DNA of 64,000 bases from NCBI GenBank assembly GCA_965230005.1, contig OZ245934.1, positions 2,294,001-2,358,000 on the forward strand. The letters run 5' to 3'. The notes beneath the pieces were generated by a model. It did no database searches. It was not told the DNA's origin and saw only the letters and a list, made by a program, of their open reading frames with translations. Shown in pieces: positions 40,533 to 49,642 of the stretch. The position numbers and the translations under genes were made by a program. The number at the start of each line of letters is the position of its first letter. Within the stretch, counting starts at the first letter, position 1. Source of the stretch: SZUA-309 sp965230005. Its GTDB lineage: Bacteria > Pseudomonadota > Gammaproteobacteria > Pseudomonadales > Azotimanducaceae.

Positions 40533-42091
40533 TGGCTGGCGGATCCTTGCTGATAGATGTCGGGGACCGGCTCATCGAGCAGCTCACCCCAGTTCGTGCG
40601 CGTCGTCATGCGCTCCCGGACCGACTCCGGCAACATTTCTTCCAGACTCATGGCCGACCAACCGCCGCCAACGGCCTTGTAAAAGCCAATGATGGCGGCG
40701 ATGTGATTCCCCTGATTGACCAGCTCCTGCTCCGTGGCGTTGAAGAAGGCGCGCTGCGCATCGAGCACCCGCTGGAAGTCCGAGTAGCCTTCCCGGTAGC
40801 GGGTATTGGCGAGATCGAGGGCCCGCTGCGCGGAAGCCGCGGAGGCTGTGAGCACTTCCTGCCGTTCCCGAGTTTTGACAACGGCAATTGCCGCATCGTC
40901 GATCTCCCGGGCCGCCTGCAGCACCTGGTCCTGAAACAGGGTGATGAGCTGCTCCAGACGCGCGTCCTGAAGACGGACGTTGTTTCTGATCCGACCATAG
41001 TCGAAGACGTTCCAGGTAAACGCCGGCCCGAAACCGACGTTGCTCACATCAGGGGCTCCGTCGACGTCGGAGCCGGACCAGCCCAGAGTGCCGACGAGTG
41101 AGATGGCCGGGTAGTAGTCGGCGCGGGCAATGCCGATCTGCGCCGACTGCGCCGCAACCTGCCAGGCAGCGGCGCGGATGTCCGGCCGGCGGGTCAGCAG
41201 CGCCGCGGGAAAACCAGCCAGCTCGATGGGATCCACGCTCGGCAGATTCTGCGGCAGACCGGCAAGCTCCGTGATCTCCCCCGGGGGACGGCCGAGCAGC
41301 GCCGCCAACGCATTACGCACGTTGGCCAGGGTGATCTCCAGGGAGGGAATCGTCGACAGGGTGCCAAGGTACTGCGTGCGCGCCTGCTGCACGTCGAGTT
41401 CCGAGTTCTGACCGCCATCGAACAGCTGCTGGGTGATCTCGAGGCTGCGGCGCTGGATGTCGGCATTACGCCGGGCAATTTCAATCCGCAACAGAGTCGT
41501 CAGATAGGCGTAGTAAAGGTCCGCGGCCTGTGCACTGAGCAATACCTGCACATCCTGATGGCTTGCCACGGAGGCAAAATAAGCCGCATCCGCAGACTCG
41601 ATGCCGCGGCGGAAACGCCCCCAGAAATCGAGTTCCCAACCGAGATTGAAGTTGCCCTGATAGGCGGTGACCCCACCATCGCCGTCGCTGGCGCCGCTAC
41701 CGTGTTCCTGACTGTTTACATAGGTCACGGCACCGGTGACCTGCTGCAGCTGCGGGTAACGGGCCGCGCCCGCGATGCCAAGCACGGCCCGGCTTTCGAG
41801 AATGCGCAGCCCGGCCACCTGCAGGGTCAGGTTGTTGCGCTTCACCGTATCGATCAGGCCGTTCAGGACCGGATCGTCGAAAAGCTGCCACCAGAAAGCG
41901 AGATCCGCGGCCTGCTGCTTTTCCGGGTCGACCACCTGACCGTAGAGATCCGTCTGCCAGTCGTCGAGCCAGCTGACCGCCGGTTCCTCGTAGTCCGGGC
42001 CGAGCGTTGTGCAGCCCGTGAGGACGAACAGCACAACGGTCAGCGCAGCGCGTCGCGCTGACCCGCGCCCTGACTGAAACCGCTCCCGCAC
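40529..42091 (-). CDS. Outer-membrane efflux factor (NodT/TolC family lipoprotein)
   Basis: A 520-residue outer-membrane factor. A short basic N region and hydrophobic core end in a lipobox (LTGC), followed by the NodT-type TTLGPDYEEPAV. Two repeated helical halves contain LTLQVAGLRILESRAVLGIAGAARYPQL and LLTRRPDIRAAAWQVAAQSAQIGIARADYYPAISL. GTG 42091 gives the signal peptide directly and starts 7 bases after the AI-2E-type gene; the frame extending to 42379 has no signal sequence. It provides the exit duct for the HlyD-DUF2955 pump. Confidence 0.9.
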   Translation of the reverse strand: MRERFQSGRGSARRAALTVVLFVLTGCTTLGPDYEEPAVSWLDDWQTDLYGQVVDPEKQQAADLAFWWQLFDDPVLNGLIDTVKRNNLTLQVAGLRILESRAVLGIAGAARYPQLQQVTGAVTYVNSQEHGSGASDGDGGVTAYQGNFNLGWELDFWGRFRRGIESADAAYFASVASHQDVQVLLSAQAADLYYAYLTTLLRIEIARRNADIQRRSLEITQQLFDGGQNSELDVQQARTQYLGTLSTIPSLEITLANVRNALAALLGRPPGEITELAGLPQNLPSVDPIELAGFPAALLTRRPDIRAAAWQVAAQSAQIGIARADYYPAISLVGTLGWSGSDVDGAPDVSNVGFGPAFTWNVFDYGRIRNNVRLQDARLEQLITLFQDQVLQAAREIDDAAIAVVKTRERQEVLTASAASAQRALDLANTRYREGYSDFQRVLDAQRAFFNATEQELVNQGNHIAAIIGFYKAVGGGWSAMSLEEMLPESVRERMTTRTNWGELLDEPVPDIYQQGSASQ

Positions 42092-42098
42092 CCCGGTC

Positions 42099-43250
42099 TC
42101 AGCCGCCCGCGGCAGGCTCCTGCTCGGCGCCTGAGCCGGACGTCGCTGGCTGATCGACGGCTTCGGGGTCGTTGTCGACCCAGTCCATGAAGATCTGATA
42201 GCCGACACCAAGCAGTACGGCACCCAGGAAAAGCCCGACCATCCCAGCGCCCGCCATACCGCCCAGGGCGCCGATGAGCACCACCGGCATGGGCACGGCA
42301 ATACCCCGGCCGAGGAGCAACGGCTTGAGAACGTTGTCCGCAAGCCCCGCAGCAAAGAGATAAACGGTCCAGACGACATTCATCACCGTGCTGTCACCCG
42401 CGTACCAGACATAGGCGATGGCCGGAAAGGAGATGAGCGCCGCAGGCAGCTGAACGATACCGACGAGCAGGGTCACCACAGCGAGGATGCCAGCCGCGGG
42501 AATGCCCGCCAGGGCGAAGCCAATGCCAAGCAGCAGCGCCTGGATAAAGGCGACGCCGATGACGCCGGTTGCCACCGAGCGGATCGTGGCTGTCGAAAGG
42601 CTGTGCAGATCGGGACCTTTCAGGGGGCCTGCAAAGCGATTGAAGATGCGACCCATGGCGGCACTGCCGGACTCGCCATAGGCCATCATGATACCGGCGA
42701 CGATCAGCGCGCCGAGAAACATCAGCACGGATCCCATGGTGCTGGCGGCAAGACTCAGGAGCTTAACGGCCAGTTCGCCCAACTGCGGCTGCATTTCTTC
42801 CATAAGGGCCGGCAGATCCGTGGCGGCGCGCGTCCAGATCTCGGAGAGACGTTCGCCGACCACCGGCCATTCCGCAACGGACGGATTCGGCGGCGGGATC
42901 TCGACGCTGTTGTTCTCGAAGTTCCCGTAGAGCTCGTAGATGTCCGATGCAAAGGTGCTCCCGAGATTGACGGTCGGCACGCCGATGAGCAGCAGACCCA
43001 GCACGACGATGAGGGTAGCCGACGTGGCGTTCCGTCCACCGAGCGCCCTGGTCAACTTCTGCTGTAGCGGATAGAGCGCCACCGCGAGGATCAGCGCCCA
43101 GAGCATGAGCCCGACAAAGGGCGAGAAAATCCGATAGGAGAAAACCACGAGGAGCAGAATCACCGCGACACGAATCAACGACTCGACAAGCTCCCGCGAG
43201 AACACGTCGCGAACGCGTCTCCCCTCCATTTCCGATGGTGTTTCCGCCAT
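42099..43250 (-). CDS. AI-2E transporter family (YdiK/PerM-like) membrane protein
   Basis: A 383-residue protein with about 7-8 membrane helices. The LIRVAVILLLVVFSYRIFSPFVGLMLWALILAVALYPLQQKL start and the paired GLADNVLKPLLLGRGIAVPMPVVLIGALGGMAGAGMVGLFLGAVLL region are typical of the AI-2E/UPF0118 family. Members include TqsA and PerM-type transporters with varied or unknown substrates. ATG 43250 has GGAGGGG upstream. It is the first gene of the minus-strand efflux operon and might be a partner or a bystander. Confidence 0.88.
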   Translation of the reverse strand: MAETPSEMEGRRVRDVFSRELVESLIRVAVILLLVVFSYRIFSPFVGLMLWALILAVALYPLQQKLTRALGGRNATSATLIVVLGLLLIGVPTVNLGSTFASDIYELYGNFENNSVEIPPPNPSVAEWPVVGERLSEIWTRAATDLPALMEEMQPQLGELAVKLLSLAASTMGSVLMFLGALIVAGIMMAYGESGSAAMGRIFNRFAGPLKGPDLHSLSTATIRSVATGVIGVAFIQALLLGIGFALAGIPAAGILAVVTLLVGIVQLPAALISFPAIAYVWYAGDSTVMNVVWTVYLFAAGLADNVLKPLLLGRGIAVPMPVVLIGALGGMAGAGMVGLFLGAVLLGVGYQIFMDWVDNDPEAVDQPATSGSGAEQEPAAGG

Positions 43251-43340
43251 GACGGCACCCCTCCTCTGACCCTCTTTGCGGGGGGAGTCTACCGGTTCTC
43301 CCTGACTTCCGCTGCACCGCAATCCGCTCGCCCGAGGGGC

Positions 43341-43354
43341 GTCGCGAAAGCGAC
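43341..43354 (+). promoter_or_regulatory. GTCGC-GAAA-GCGAC stem-loop ahead of the nap promoter
   Basis: A perfect five-base-pair stem with a GNRA tetraloop lies just before the candidate nap promoter. It could be part of an untranslated leader if transcription starts further upstream, or a cruciform site. No U tract follows on either strand. Confidence 0.3.
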
Positions 43355-43355
43355 A

Positions 43356-43383
43356 TTGAACGACCAGCAGAAATCACTATGCT
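43356..43383 (+). promoter_or_regulatory. Candidate sigma-70 promoter for napEDABC
   Basis: TTGAAC (43356-43361), 16 bases, then TATGCT (43378-43383) is a fair -35/-10 match. It lies about 80 bases before the NapE start. I see no FNR box (TTGAT-N4-ATCAA) in this intergenic region, so anaerobic control is not evident from sequence. Confidence 0.4.
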
Positions 43384-43462
43384 CGACGGGGTGCGGAGGG
43401 AACCCCTTCCTCCGTGGGGAGAAAGCGGATCAGCCCGGTCCGTGATTCGGAGGGAAATCGCG

Positions 43463-43609
43463 TTGCAAAGCAGCAAGCGCACGGAGCGCCGTGCCTTCAT
43501 TTTTCTGGTCGTGTTTCTGGGCCCGATCCTGGCCGTTGCCATCGTCGGCGGCTACGGATTCTCTGTCTGGATGAGCCAGCTCATCTGGGGCCTGCCGGGC
43601 ACCCACTGA
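43463..43609 (+). CDS. napE: Periplasmic nitrate reductase component NapE
   Basis: A 48-residue single-pass membrane protein. RRAFIFLVVFLGPILAVAIVGGYGFSVWMSQLIWGLPG matches the TorE/NapE family in size and pattern. Its role in nitrate reduction is undefined, though it is often the first nap gene. TTG 43463 has GGAGGG eight bases before it; no ATG in this frame leaves a sensible length. It is followed by napD after one base. Confidence 0.8.
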   Translation: MQSSKRTERRAFIFLVVFLGPILAVAIVGGYGFSVWMSQLIWGLPGTH

Positions 43610-43610
43610 C

Positions 43611-43880
43611 ATGCGTCACGTCAACAAAGAGACGGCAGACGCGGAGGCCTGGCACATCGCCAGCCTGGTTGTGCACTGCCGCCCGGAGTCCCTCGCGGAC
43701 ACCGCCGCCGCCATCGACGCGCTCGACGACTGCAGCGTCCCCGAACGGGAGGCGAGCGGCAAACTCGTCGCCCTCATCGAGGGCCCCGACGAGGCACGCC
43801 TCATGCGTTCCATTAGAGCCATCGAAGAACTCCCCGCCGTCGTCAGCACCAGCTTCGTTTTTCACCAGATCGACAACTGA
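43611..43880 (+). CDS. napD: NapD chaperone
   Basis: An 89-residue cytoplasmic protein. WHIASLVVHCRPESLADTAAAID, and GKLVALIEGPDEARLMRSIRAIEELPAVVSTSFVFHQID, are the conserved NapD pattern. NapD binds the Tat signal of NapA and holds it until the Mo cofactor and FeS cluster are inserted. The length is normal. It lies 11 bases before napA. Confidence 0.92.
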   Translation: MRHVNKETADAEAWHIASLVVHCRPESLADTAAAIDALDDCSVPEREASGKLVALIEGPDEARLMRSIRAIEELPAVVSTSFVFHQIDN

Positions 43881-43891
43881 GGGCCCAGAGC

Positions 43892-46381
43892 ATGGCTTCC
43901 ACCCGCAGAGAGTTCATCCGCAATCAGGCCATCACCACGGCCGTTGCCGCCGCCGGTATGAGCAGGAGCGCCTCGGCGAGCAACGTGATCGCGACCGACA
44001 ACGCGCTGAAGTGGGCTAAGGCACCCTGCCGTTTCTGCGGCACGGGCTGCGGCATGAACGTTGCCGTTCGGGACAACCGGGTCGTCGCCACCCACGCCGA
44101 CATCAATTCCGAGGTGAACAAAGGTCTCGCCTGTGTGAAGGGCTACTTCCTGTCGAAAATCATGTACGGCGAGGACCGGCTCCGGGAGCCGCTGCTGCGG
44201 ATGCGCGACGGCAGGTACGACAAGGAAGGTGAATTCACCCCGGTGAGCTGGGAGGTGGCCTTCGACGTCATGGCGGAAAAGTTCAAGGCCGCCCTGAAAG
44301 AGAAAGGTCCCCGTGGCGTCGGCATGTTCGGCTCCGGTCAGTGGACGGTCTGGGAGGGCTACGCTGCCGCGAAGCTCTTCAAAGCCGGCTTTCTGTCGAA
44401 CAACATCGATCCGAACGCCCGCCACTGCATGGCCTCCGCCGTGGTCGGTTTCATGCGCACTTTCGGCATCGACGAGCCCATGGGCTGCTACGACGATTTC
44501 GAGAACGCCGATGCTTTCGTGCTCTGGGGCTCGAACATGGCCGAGATGCACCCGATCCTCTGGACCCGTCTGACCGACCGGCGCCTGTCGCACCCGCACG
44601 TAAAGGTGTGTGTGATGTCCACCTACCAGCATCGGAGCTTCGAACTCGCCGACATTCCCATCGTCTTCGAACCACAGACGGATCTGGCGATCCTCAACTA
44701 CATCGCTCACCACATCATCTCAACGAACCGGGTCAACCGGGACTTCGTCGGCGCGCACGTGAATTTCCGTCGCGGCACCGCCGACATCGGCTATGGCCTG
44801 CGGCCGGAACATCCACTCGAGCAGAAGGCGGCAAACGTGAAGACCGCTGGCGCCTCCGAGCCCATGAGTTTCGATGAGTTCGCGAAGTTCGTGAGCGACT
44901 ACGACGTCGACACCGTCGCGGAGCTCACCGGGGTTCCGGCGCATCGGCTCGAGGAACTCGCCGAGCTGTATGCCGATCCGAACCGCAAGGTCATGTCGCT
45001 CTGGACCATGGGCGTGAATCAGCACACCCGCGGTGTGTGGGTGAACAACATGATTTACAACGTGCACCTACTCACCGGCAAGATCTCCGAGCCGGGCAAC
45101 AGCCCCTTCTCGCTCACCGGCCAGCCTTCCGCCTGCGGAACGGCGCGCGAAGTCGGCACATTCGCGCATCGTCTGCCAGCAGACATGGTGGTCAACAATC
45201 CCGAACACCGGACCATCGCGGAAAAGAAGTGGAAGCTACCAGAGGGCCTGCTGCCGGACTGGGTCGGCTCCCACGCCGTGCAGCAGAACCGGGACCTGAA
45301 AGACAGCAAAATCAACGCTTACTGGGTGCAGGTGAACAACAACGTTCAGGCGGCACCGAACCTCATGGAGGAAACCCTGCCGGGCTACCGCAACCCGGAC
45401 AACTTCATCGTGGTCTCGGACGCCTATCCGACGGTTACAGCGCAGGCTGCCGACCTGATCCTGCCCACGGCCATGTGGGTAGAAAAGGAAGGCGCCTACG
45501 GCAATGCGGAACGCCGCACCCAGTTCTGGCACCAGATGGTTGATGCCCCCGGCGAATCCCAGTCCGATCTCTGGCAGCTCATGGAGTTTTCCAGGCGTTT
45601 CACCACCGACGAGGTCTGGCCGGCAGAGATCCTCGACGCCAATCCCGACTACAAGGGCAAAACGCTCTTCGACGTGCTCTTCGCCAACGGTCAGGTGGAC
45701 CGCTTTCCGGTTTCGGACATCGAAGAGGGTTTCCACAACCACGAGTCCGAGGCTTTCGGCTTCTACGTGCAGAAAGGTCTCTTCGAGGAATACGCGGCTT
45801 TCGGCCGCGGCAAAGCCCACGACCTCGCTCCCTTCGACAGCTATCACGAAACCCGCGGCCTGCGCTGGCCGGTGGTAGACGGCAAGGAGACCCGCTGGCG
45901 CTTCAAGGAGGGATCAGACCCCTATGCCCGGGAAGGCACGGACTGGGATTTTTATGGCAAGCCGGACGGCAAAGCGGTGATCTTTGCCCTGCCCTACGAA
46001 CCGGCGGCGGAAGCCCCGGACGACGAATACGACCTCTGGCTGTCCACCGGTCGGGTGATCGAACACTGGCATTCGGGCTCCATGACCCGACGGGTGCCGG
46101 AACTGCACCGCGCCTACCCGAACGCCGTTGTCTACATGCACCCGGAAGACGCCCGGCAGCGCAAGCTTCGCCGTGGCGACGAGGTTCGCGTGATCTCCCG
46201 CCGCGGCGAGATCCGCACCCGCGTGGAAACGCGGGGACGCAACAAGCCGCCGCAAGGCCTCGTATTCGTTCCCTGGTTCGATGCGAGTCAGCTCATCAAT
46301 AAAGTGACCCTCGACGCCACAGACCCATTGTCGAAGGAAACGGATTTCAAGAAATGCGCCTGTCGCATCGAACGGGCGTGA
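43892..46381 (+). CDS. napA: Periplasmic nitrate reductase catalytic subunit NapA
   Basis: An 829-residue molybdopterin enzyme that reduces nitrate to nitrite in the periplasm. The N terminus has a Tat motif (STRREFIRNQAI), consistent with NapD-dependent export. The [4Fe-4S] ligands are CRFCGTGCGMNV and a downstream Cys in GLACVKGY. The Mo-bis-MGD binding residues include the NARHCMASAVVGF Cys (about residue 181). The MGD domain ends FKKCACRIERA. Length and motifs are complete. GAGGG lies upstream of ATG 43892. Confidence 0.96.
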   Translation: MASTRREFIRNQAITTAVAAAGMSRSASASNVIATDNALKWAKAPCRFCGTGCGMNVAVRDNRVVATHADINSEVNKGLACVKGYFLSKIMYGEDRLREPLLRMRDGRYDKEGEFTPVSWEVAFDVMAEKFKAALKEKGPRGVGMFGSGQWTVWEGYAAAKLFKAGFLSNNIDPNARHCMASAVVGFMRTFGIDEPMGCYDDFENADAFVLWGSNMAEMHPILWTRLTDRRLSHPHVKVCVMSTYQHRSFELADIPIVFEPQTDLAILNYIAHHIISTNRVNRDFVGAHVNFRRGTADIGYGLRPEHPLEQKAANVKTAGASEPMSFDEFAKFVSDYDVDTVAELTGVPAHRLEELAELYADPNRKVMSLWTMGVNQHTRGVWVNNMIYNVHLLTGKISEPGNSPFSLTGQPSACGTAREVGTFAHRLPADMVVNNPEHRTIAEKKWKLPEGLLPDWVGSHAVQQNRDLKDSKINAYWVQVNNNVQAAPNLMEETLPGYRNPDNFIVVSDAYPTVTAQAADLILPTAMWVEKEGAYGNAERRTQFWHQMVDAPGESQSDLWQLMEFSRRFTTDEVWPAEILDANPDYKGKTLFDVLFANGQVDRFPVSDIEEGFHNHESEAFGFYVQKGLFEEYAAFGRGKAHDLAPFDSYHETRGLRWPVVDGKETRWRFKEGSDPYAREGTDWDFYGKPDGKAVIFALPYEPAAEAPDDEYDLWLSTGRVIEHWHSGSMTRRVPELHRAYPNAVVYMHPEDARQRKLRRGDEVRVISRRGEIRTRVETRGRNKPPQGLVFVPWFDASQLINKVTLDATDPLSKETDFKKCACRIERA

Positions 46382-46391
46382 GGAGCAGACC

Positions 46392-46856
46392 ATGAGCAGA
46401 TTCGTCCTGATCCTCATCGCCAGTCTCGTCGCGGCCGCGATAGCAGCCCTCGCCCATGGCAATGACAACATCGCCACGCTCCGCAGTGTGCCCATCGACG
46501 AAGAGGCGCAGCCGCCCATGATCGGGCGCACGGTCAACAGCGACGTGAAGCCCCGCCGCAACTACCCGATGCAGCCGCCCATGATCCCGCACAAGATCGA
46601 CGGCTATCAGGTGGACAGGAACGTGAACACCTGCATGTCCTGCCACAGCCGCAAGGCCATGGCCGACAGTCAGGCGACCATGGTGAGTGTGACCCACTAC
46701 ATGGATCGGGACGGCAACTTCCTGGCGAGCATCTCGCCACGTCGCTACTTCTGCCAGCAGTGCCACGTCACGCAGACCGAGGCGCGGCCGCTGCTGGAAA
46801 ACGAGTTCGTCGACGTCGATGAGCTACTCAGTCGCGCTCAGAGCGGGGGCCACTGA
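46392..46856 (+). CDS. napB: Diheme cytochrome c subunit NapB
   Basis: A 154-residue periplasmic cytochrome. A signal peptide (FVLILIASLVAAAIAALAHG) precedes the two heme-c motifs, CMSCH (about 78-82) and CQQCH (about 119-123). The usual PPMIPHKID motif is present before the first. NapB passes electrons from NapC to NapA. ATG 46392 is 10 bases after napA; a ribosome site (GAGGAG) is visible. Confidence 0.95.
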   Translation: MSRFVLILIASLVAAAIAALAHGNDNIATLRSVPIDEEAQPPMIGRTVNSDVKPRRNYPMQPPMIPHKIDGYQVDRNVNTCMSCHSRKAMADSQATMVSVTHYMDRDGNFLASISPRRYFCQQCHVTQTEARPLLENEFVDVDELLSRAQSGGH

Positions 46857-46858
46857 GC

Positions 46859-47437
46859 ATGAAGGAATGGTTGCTGCGCTACTTGCGGACCATGCGGACG
46901 CCAAGCGCGCACTACAGCATCGGCTTCCTCTCTCTCGGCGGCTTCATCATGGGCATCATGTTCTGGGGTGGCTTCAATACGGCCATGGAGGCGACCAACA
47001 CGGAGCCCTTCTGTATCAGCTGCCATCAGAACATCTACGAAGAGCTGCAGAGTACGATCCACTTTACGAACCGCTCCGGCGTGCGCGCCATCTGCTCTTC
47101 CTGCCACGTGCCCCACGACTGGACCGACAAAATCGCCCGCAAAATGCAGGCCTCGAAGGAAGTTTTTGCCTGGATCGTGGGCACCATCGATACCCCGGAA
47201 AAGTTCGAGGCTCGACGTCGGCTGCTGGCGGAGCACGAGTGGGCGCGGCTGAAAGCGAACGATTCCCTCGAGTGCCGCAACTGCCACGAGTTCGAATACA
47301 TGGATTTCACCTGGCAGAGCCAGCGGGCCGTGAACCAGCATTCGACGGCCCTCGCCAGCGGCGATCGAACCTGCATCGACTGCCACAAGGGCATCGCTCA
47401 TCGGCTGCCGGACATGACGGGCGTCGAAGGCTTCTAG
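46859..47437 (+). CDS. napC: Tetraheme cytochrome c quinol dehydrogenase NapC
   Basis: A 192-residue NapC/NirT-family protein. A single N-terminal membrane anchor (YSIGFLSLGGFIMGIMFWGGF) is followed by four CxxCH heme motifs: CISCH, CSSCH, CRNCH and CIDCH. NapC oxidises menaquinol or ubiquinol and passes electrons to NapB/NapA. It starts two bases after napB. There is no napF, napG or napH here, so quinol oxidation relies on NapC alone, as in several non-enteric species. Confidence 0.95.
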   Translation: MKEWLLRYLRTMRTPSAHYSIGFLSLGGFIMGIMFWGGFNTAMEATNTEPFCISCHQNIYEELQSTIHFTNRSGVRAICSSCHVPHDWTDKIARKMQASKEVFAWIVGTIDTPEKFEARRRLLAEHEWARLKANDSLECRNCHEFEYMDFTWQSQRAVNQHSTALASGDRTCIDCHKGIAHRLPDMTGVEGF

Positions 47438-47497
47438 CCGCGCTGGCGCAGTAAATTCTCGGAGTACCACTCCGGCGCGCGCCCGACGTTGCGACAG

Positions 47498-49324
47498 CTA
47501 CTCGACGGTCACACTCTTGGCGAGATTACGCGGCCGATCCACGTCGGCGCCGCGAGCCACGGCCGCGTGATAGGCAATGAGCTGCAGCGGCAGGAGCATG
47601 AGGATGGGATCCAGGAGCGGATGGCTTTTCGGCACCTGCAGATAGTGATCAACCGGCGCATCGAGCGTCTCCGAATGTCCAACGGCAATCACCGGGCCTT
47701 TGCGCGCCTTCACTTCCGCCAGCGTGGCGAGATTCTTCGTCAGCAGCTCATCGTCCGGAACAATCGCGAACGTTGGCGTCTCCGAGTCGATGAGCGCCAG
47801 CGGCCCGTGCTTCAACTCCGACGCCGGATAGGCCTCGGCGTGGATGTAGCTCGTCTCCTTCAGCTTCAGGGCACCTTCCCTGGCAAGGCCGTAGCCGGCA
47901 CCGCGCCCCACGAAGTAGGCGCGATCGAAGCGCGCGCAGGCGCTTGCCACCGCCTCGAACTCCGCTTCCCGCGCGAGCAGCGCCTCCAGCTGAGCCGGCA
48001 GCGCAGCTAGGGCCGCCACGAGCTGCTCGCCGGCAGCCGGGGAGACATCGCGCATGCGTCCGAGGTACAGGGCGAAGAGCGACAGAGCCACGAGGGTGCT
48101 GACGAAGGTCTTGGTGGAGACGACGGCAATTTCCGGCCCTGCGTGGAGATAGATACCGGCACCACACTGCCGGGCAATGCTGCTGCCGACGACGTTGATC
48201 ACCCCCAGCACCGTGCCGCCTTTGCGTTGGATTTCCTGCACCGCGGCAAGCGTGTCGAAGGTTTCGCCGGACTGGCTGATGGCGAAATACAGTGTTTCCG
48301 GGTCGATGATCGGATTCCGGTAGCGGAATTCCGCCGCCGATTCGGCATCGGCCGGAATCCGAGCGAGCTGCTCGATCGTGTGTGCGCCGATCGCCGCGGC
48401 AATGGCGGCGCTGCCGCAGCCAAGCAGTTTGACCCGCTTGAAAGCGAGGAGCTCGCGGGGGCTCAGGTTCAATCCGCCGAAGTGTGCGGTGGCAAAGCGC
48501 TGGTCGATGCGTCCACGCAGTACCCGTTCAACGGCTTCAGGCTGCTCGAAAATCTCCTTTAAGGTGAAGTGAGCGTGGTCACCGCGGGAGGCCAGCACCG
48601 CCTCCGCGTCAATGACGGCCGCGTCCCGCTCCGTCCGGGCAGCACTGAGATCCTGGATTTCATGCCCCTTCGCCGTCAGATGGGCAATCTCACCGTCCTC
48701 GAGATAGAGCACCTGTCGCGTATAGGGCACGAGGGCGGCCGCATCGGAAGCCACATAGCGCTCGCGGTCGCCAACGCCGATGAGCACCGGACTGCCGTTT
48801 CGGGCAGCAACCAGCTCGCCAGGGAGATCACGGTGCACGACGATGAGTCCGTAGGTGCCGGACACCCGGACCAGCGAGCGCCGGACCGCGTCGGCAAGAT
48901 TGCCACCGGCGTCGTCGAACTCGTCCGCGATGAGCACCGCAAGGACCTCCGAGTCCGTGTCCGTCTGAAACGCATGACCGCGGCTCTCCAGGTAGCGTTT
49001 GAGATCCGCCGCGTTCTCGACGATACCGTTGTGCACGACTGCCACGACCCCGGCCTCGTCGCTGTGCGGATGAGCATTCAGGTCATTCGGCTCCCCGTGC
49101 GTGGCCCAGCGCGTGTGGCCGATCCCGGTGCTGGCAGCGTTCCGCTTCGGCAGCGCATCCCGCAGCACGGCCAGGGGTCCTGCCCGTTTGATCACGTCGA
49201 GGCGATCGGCTCGCTGCAGCGCCAGGCCCGCCGAGTCGTAGCCGCGATACTCGAGCTGAGCGAGGCCTTCCATGAGGATCGGCATCGCATGCTGCGACCC
49301 GACATAACCAACGATTCCACACAT
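47498..49324 (-). CDS. glmS: Glucosamine-6-phosphate synthase
   Basis: A 608-residue glutamine-fructose-6-phosphate aminotransferase, the first enzyme of UDP-GlcNAc synthesis. The N-terminal Cys-MCGIVGYVGS nucleophile, HTRWATHGEPNDLNAHPH and the glutaminase domain are intact. The two SIS domains show LLGCGSAAIAAAIGAHTIEQLARIPADAESAAEFRYR, SQSGETFDTLAAVQ and the C-terminal PRNLAKSVTVE. Length is normal. It is the second gene after a small unknown ORF, six bases away, so both are likely co-transcribed. Confidence 0.96.
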   Translation of the reverse strand: MCGIVGYVGSQHAMPILMEGLAQLEYRGYDSAGLALQRADRLDVIKRAGPLAVLRDALPKRNAASTGIGHTRWATHGEPNDLNAHPHSDEAGVVAVVHNGIVENAADLKRYLESRGHAFQTDTDSEVLAVLIADEFDDAGGNLADAVRRSLVRVSGTYGLIVVHRDLPGELVAARNGSPVLIGVGDRERYVASDAAALVPYTRQVLYLEDGEIAHLTAKGHEIQDLSAARTERDAAVIDAEAVLASRGDHAHFTLKEIFEQPEAVERVLRGRIDQRFATAHFGGLNLSPRELLAFKRVKLLGCGSAAIAAAIGAHTIEQLARIPADAESAAEFRYRNPIIDPETLYFAISQSGETFDTLAAVQEIQRKGGTVLGVINVVGSSIARQCGAGIYLHAGPEIAVVSTKTFVSTLVALSLFALYLGRMRDVSPAAGEQLVAALAALPAQLEALLAREAEFEAVASACARFDRAYFVGRGAGYGLAREGALKLKETSYIHAEAYPASELKHGPLALIDSETPTFAIVPDDELLTKNLATLAEVKARKGPVIAVGHSETLDAPVDHYLQVPKSHPLLDPILMLLPLQLIAYHAAVARGADVDRPRNLAKSVTVE

Positions 49325-49330
49325 CGCGTT

Positions 49331-49600
49331 CTACCCGTAAATCATGCGGCGGATCTGCCGCTCCGTGAGCGGTGCCACGGTGAACGGTCGGGCCCGGGCT
49401 TCCTCGCGGATGCGCCCGTAAAGCGCCTCATTGCCGAGCCCCGTTGCCGCCTTGAGCTCGCCATGGCGGCGCTGCACAAACTCCGGGAGCGTCTCCCGGT
49501 ACTCATGGAGCACTTCTTCGACGAGGCGGCGACAGCGCGCTTCATCGAGGCCGGTGCGATCAGTGAGATGCGCCAGAAAGGCAGGGTCTACCGTGGTCAT
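49331..49600 (-). CDS. Small unknown protein co-transcribed with glmS
   Basis: An 89-residue charged, almost wholly helical protein (ARCRRLVEEVLHEYRETLPEFVQRRHGEL, LGNEALYGRIREEARARPF, LTERQIRRMIYG). I do not recognise a family. It has no signal or membrane segment. It could be a small regulator or RNA-binding protein; a helix-turn-helix is not convincing. It lies where other gammaproteobacteria often have a DeoR/GlmR-type regulator before glmS. ATG 49600 has no obvious ribosome site, but the frame is closed upstream. The 43-base distance to a palindrome suggests control of this promoter. Confidence 0.7.
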   Translation of the reverse strand: MTTVDPAFLAHLTDRTGLDEARCRRLVEEVLHEYRETLPEFVQRRHGELKAATGLGNEALYGRIREEARARPFTVAPLTERQIRRMIYG

Positions 49601-49642
49601 GGCGACTATTTAGAGAAAAATTCAGAATTAATTCAATTTTTC

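Noticed and set aside
43251..43462. FNR or NarL/NarP boxes before napE
   Set aside because: I looked for TTGAT-N4-ATCAA and heptamer repeats and found none good enough to claim.
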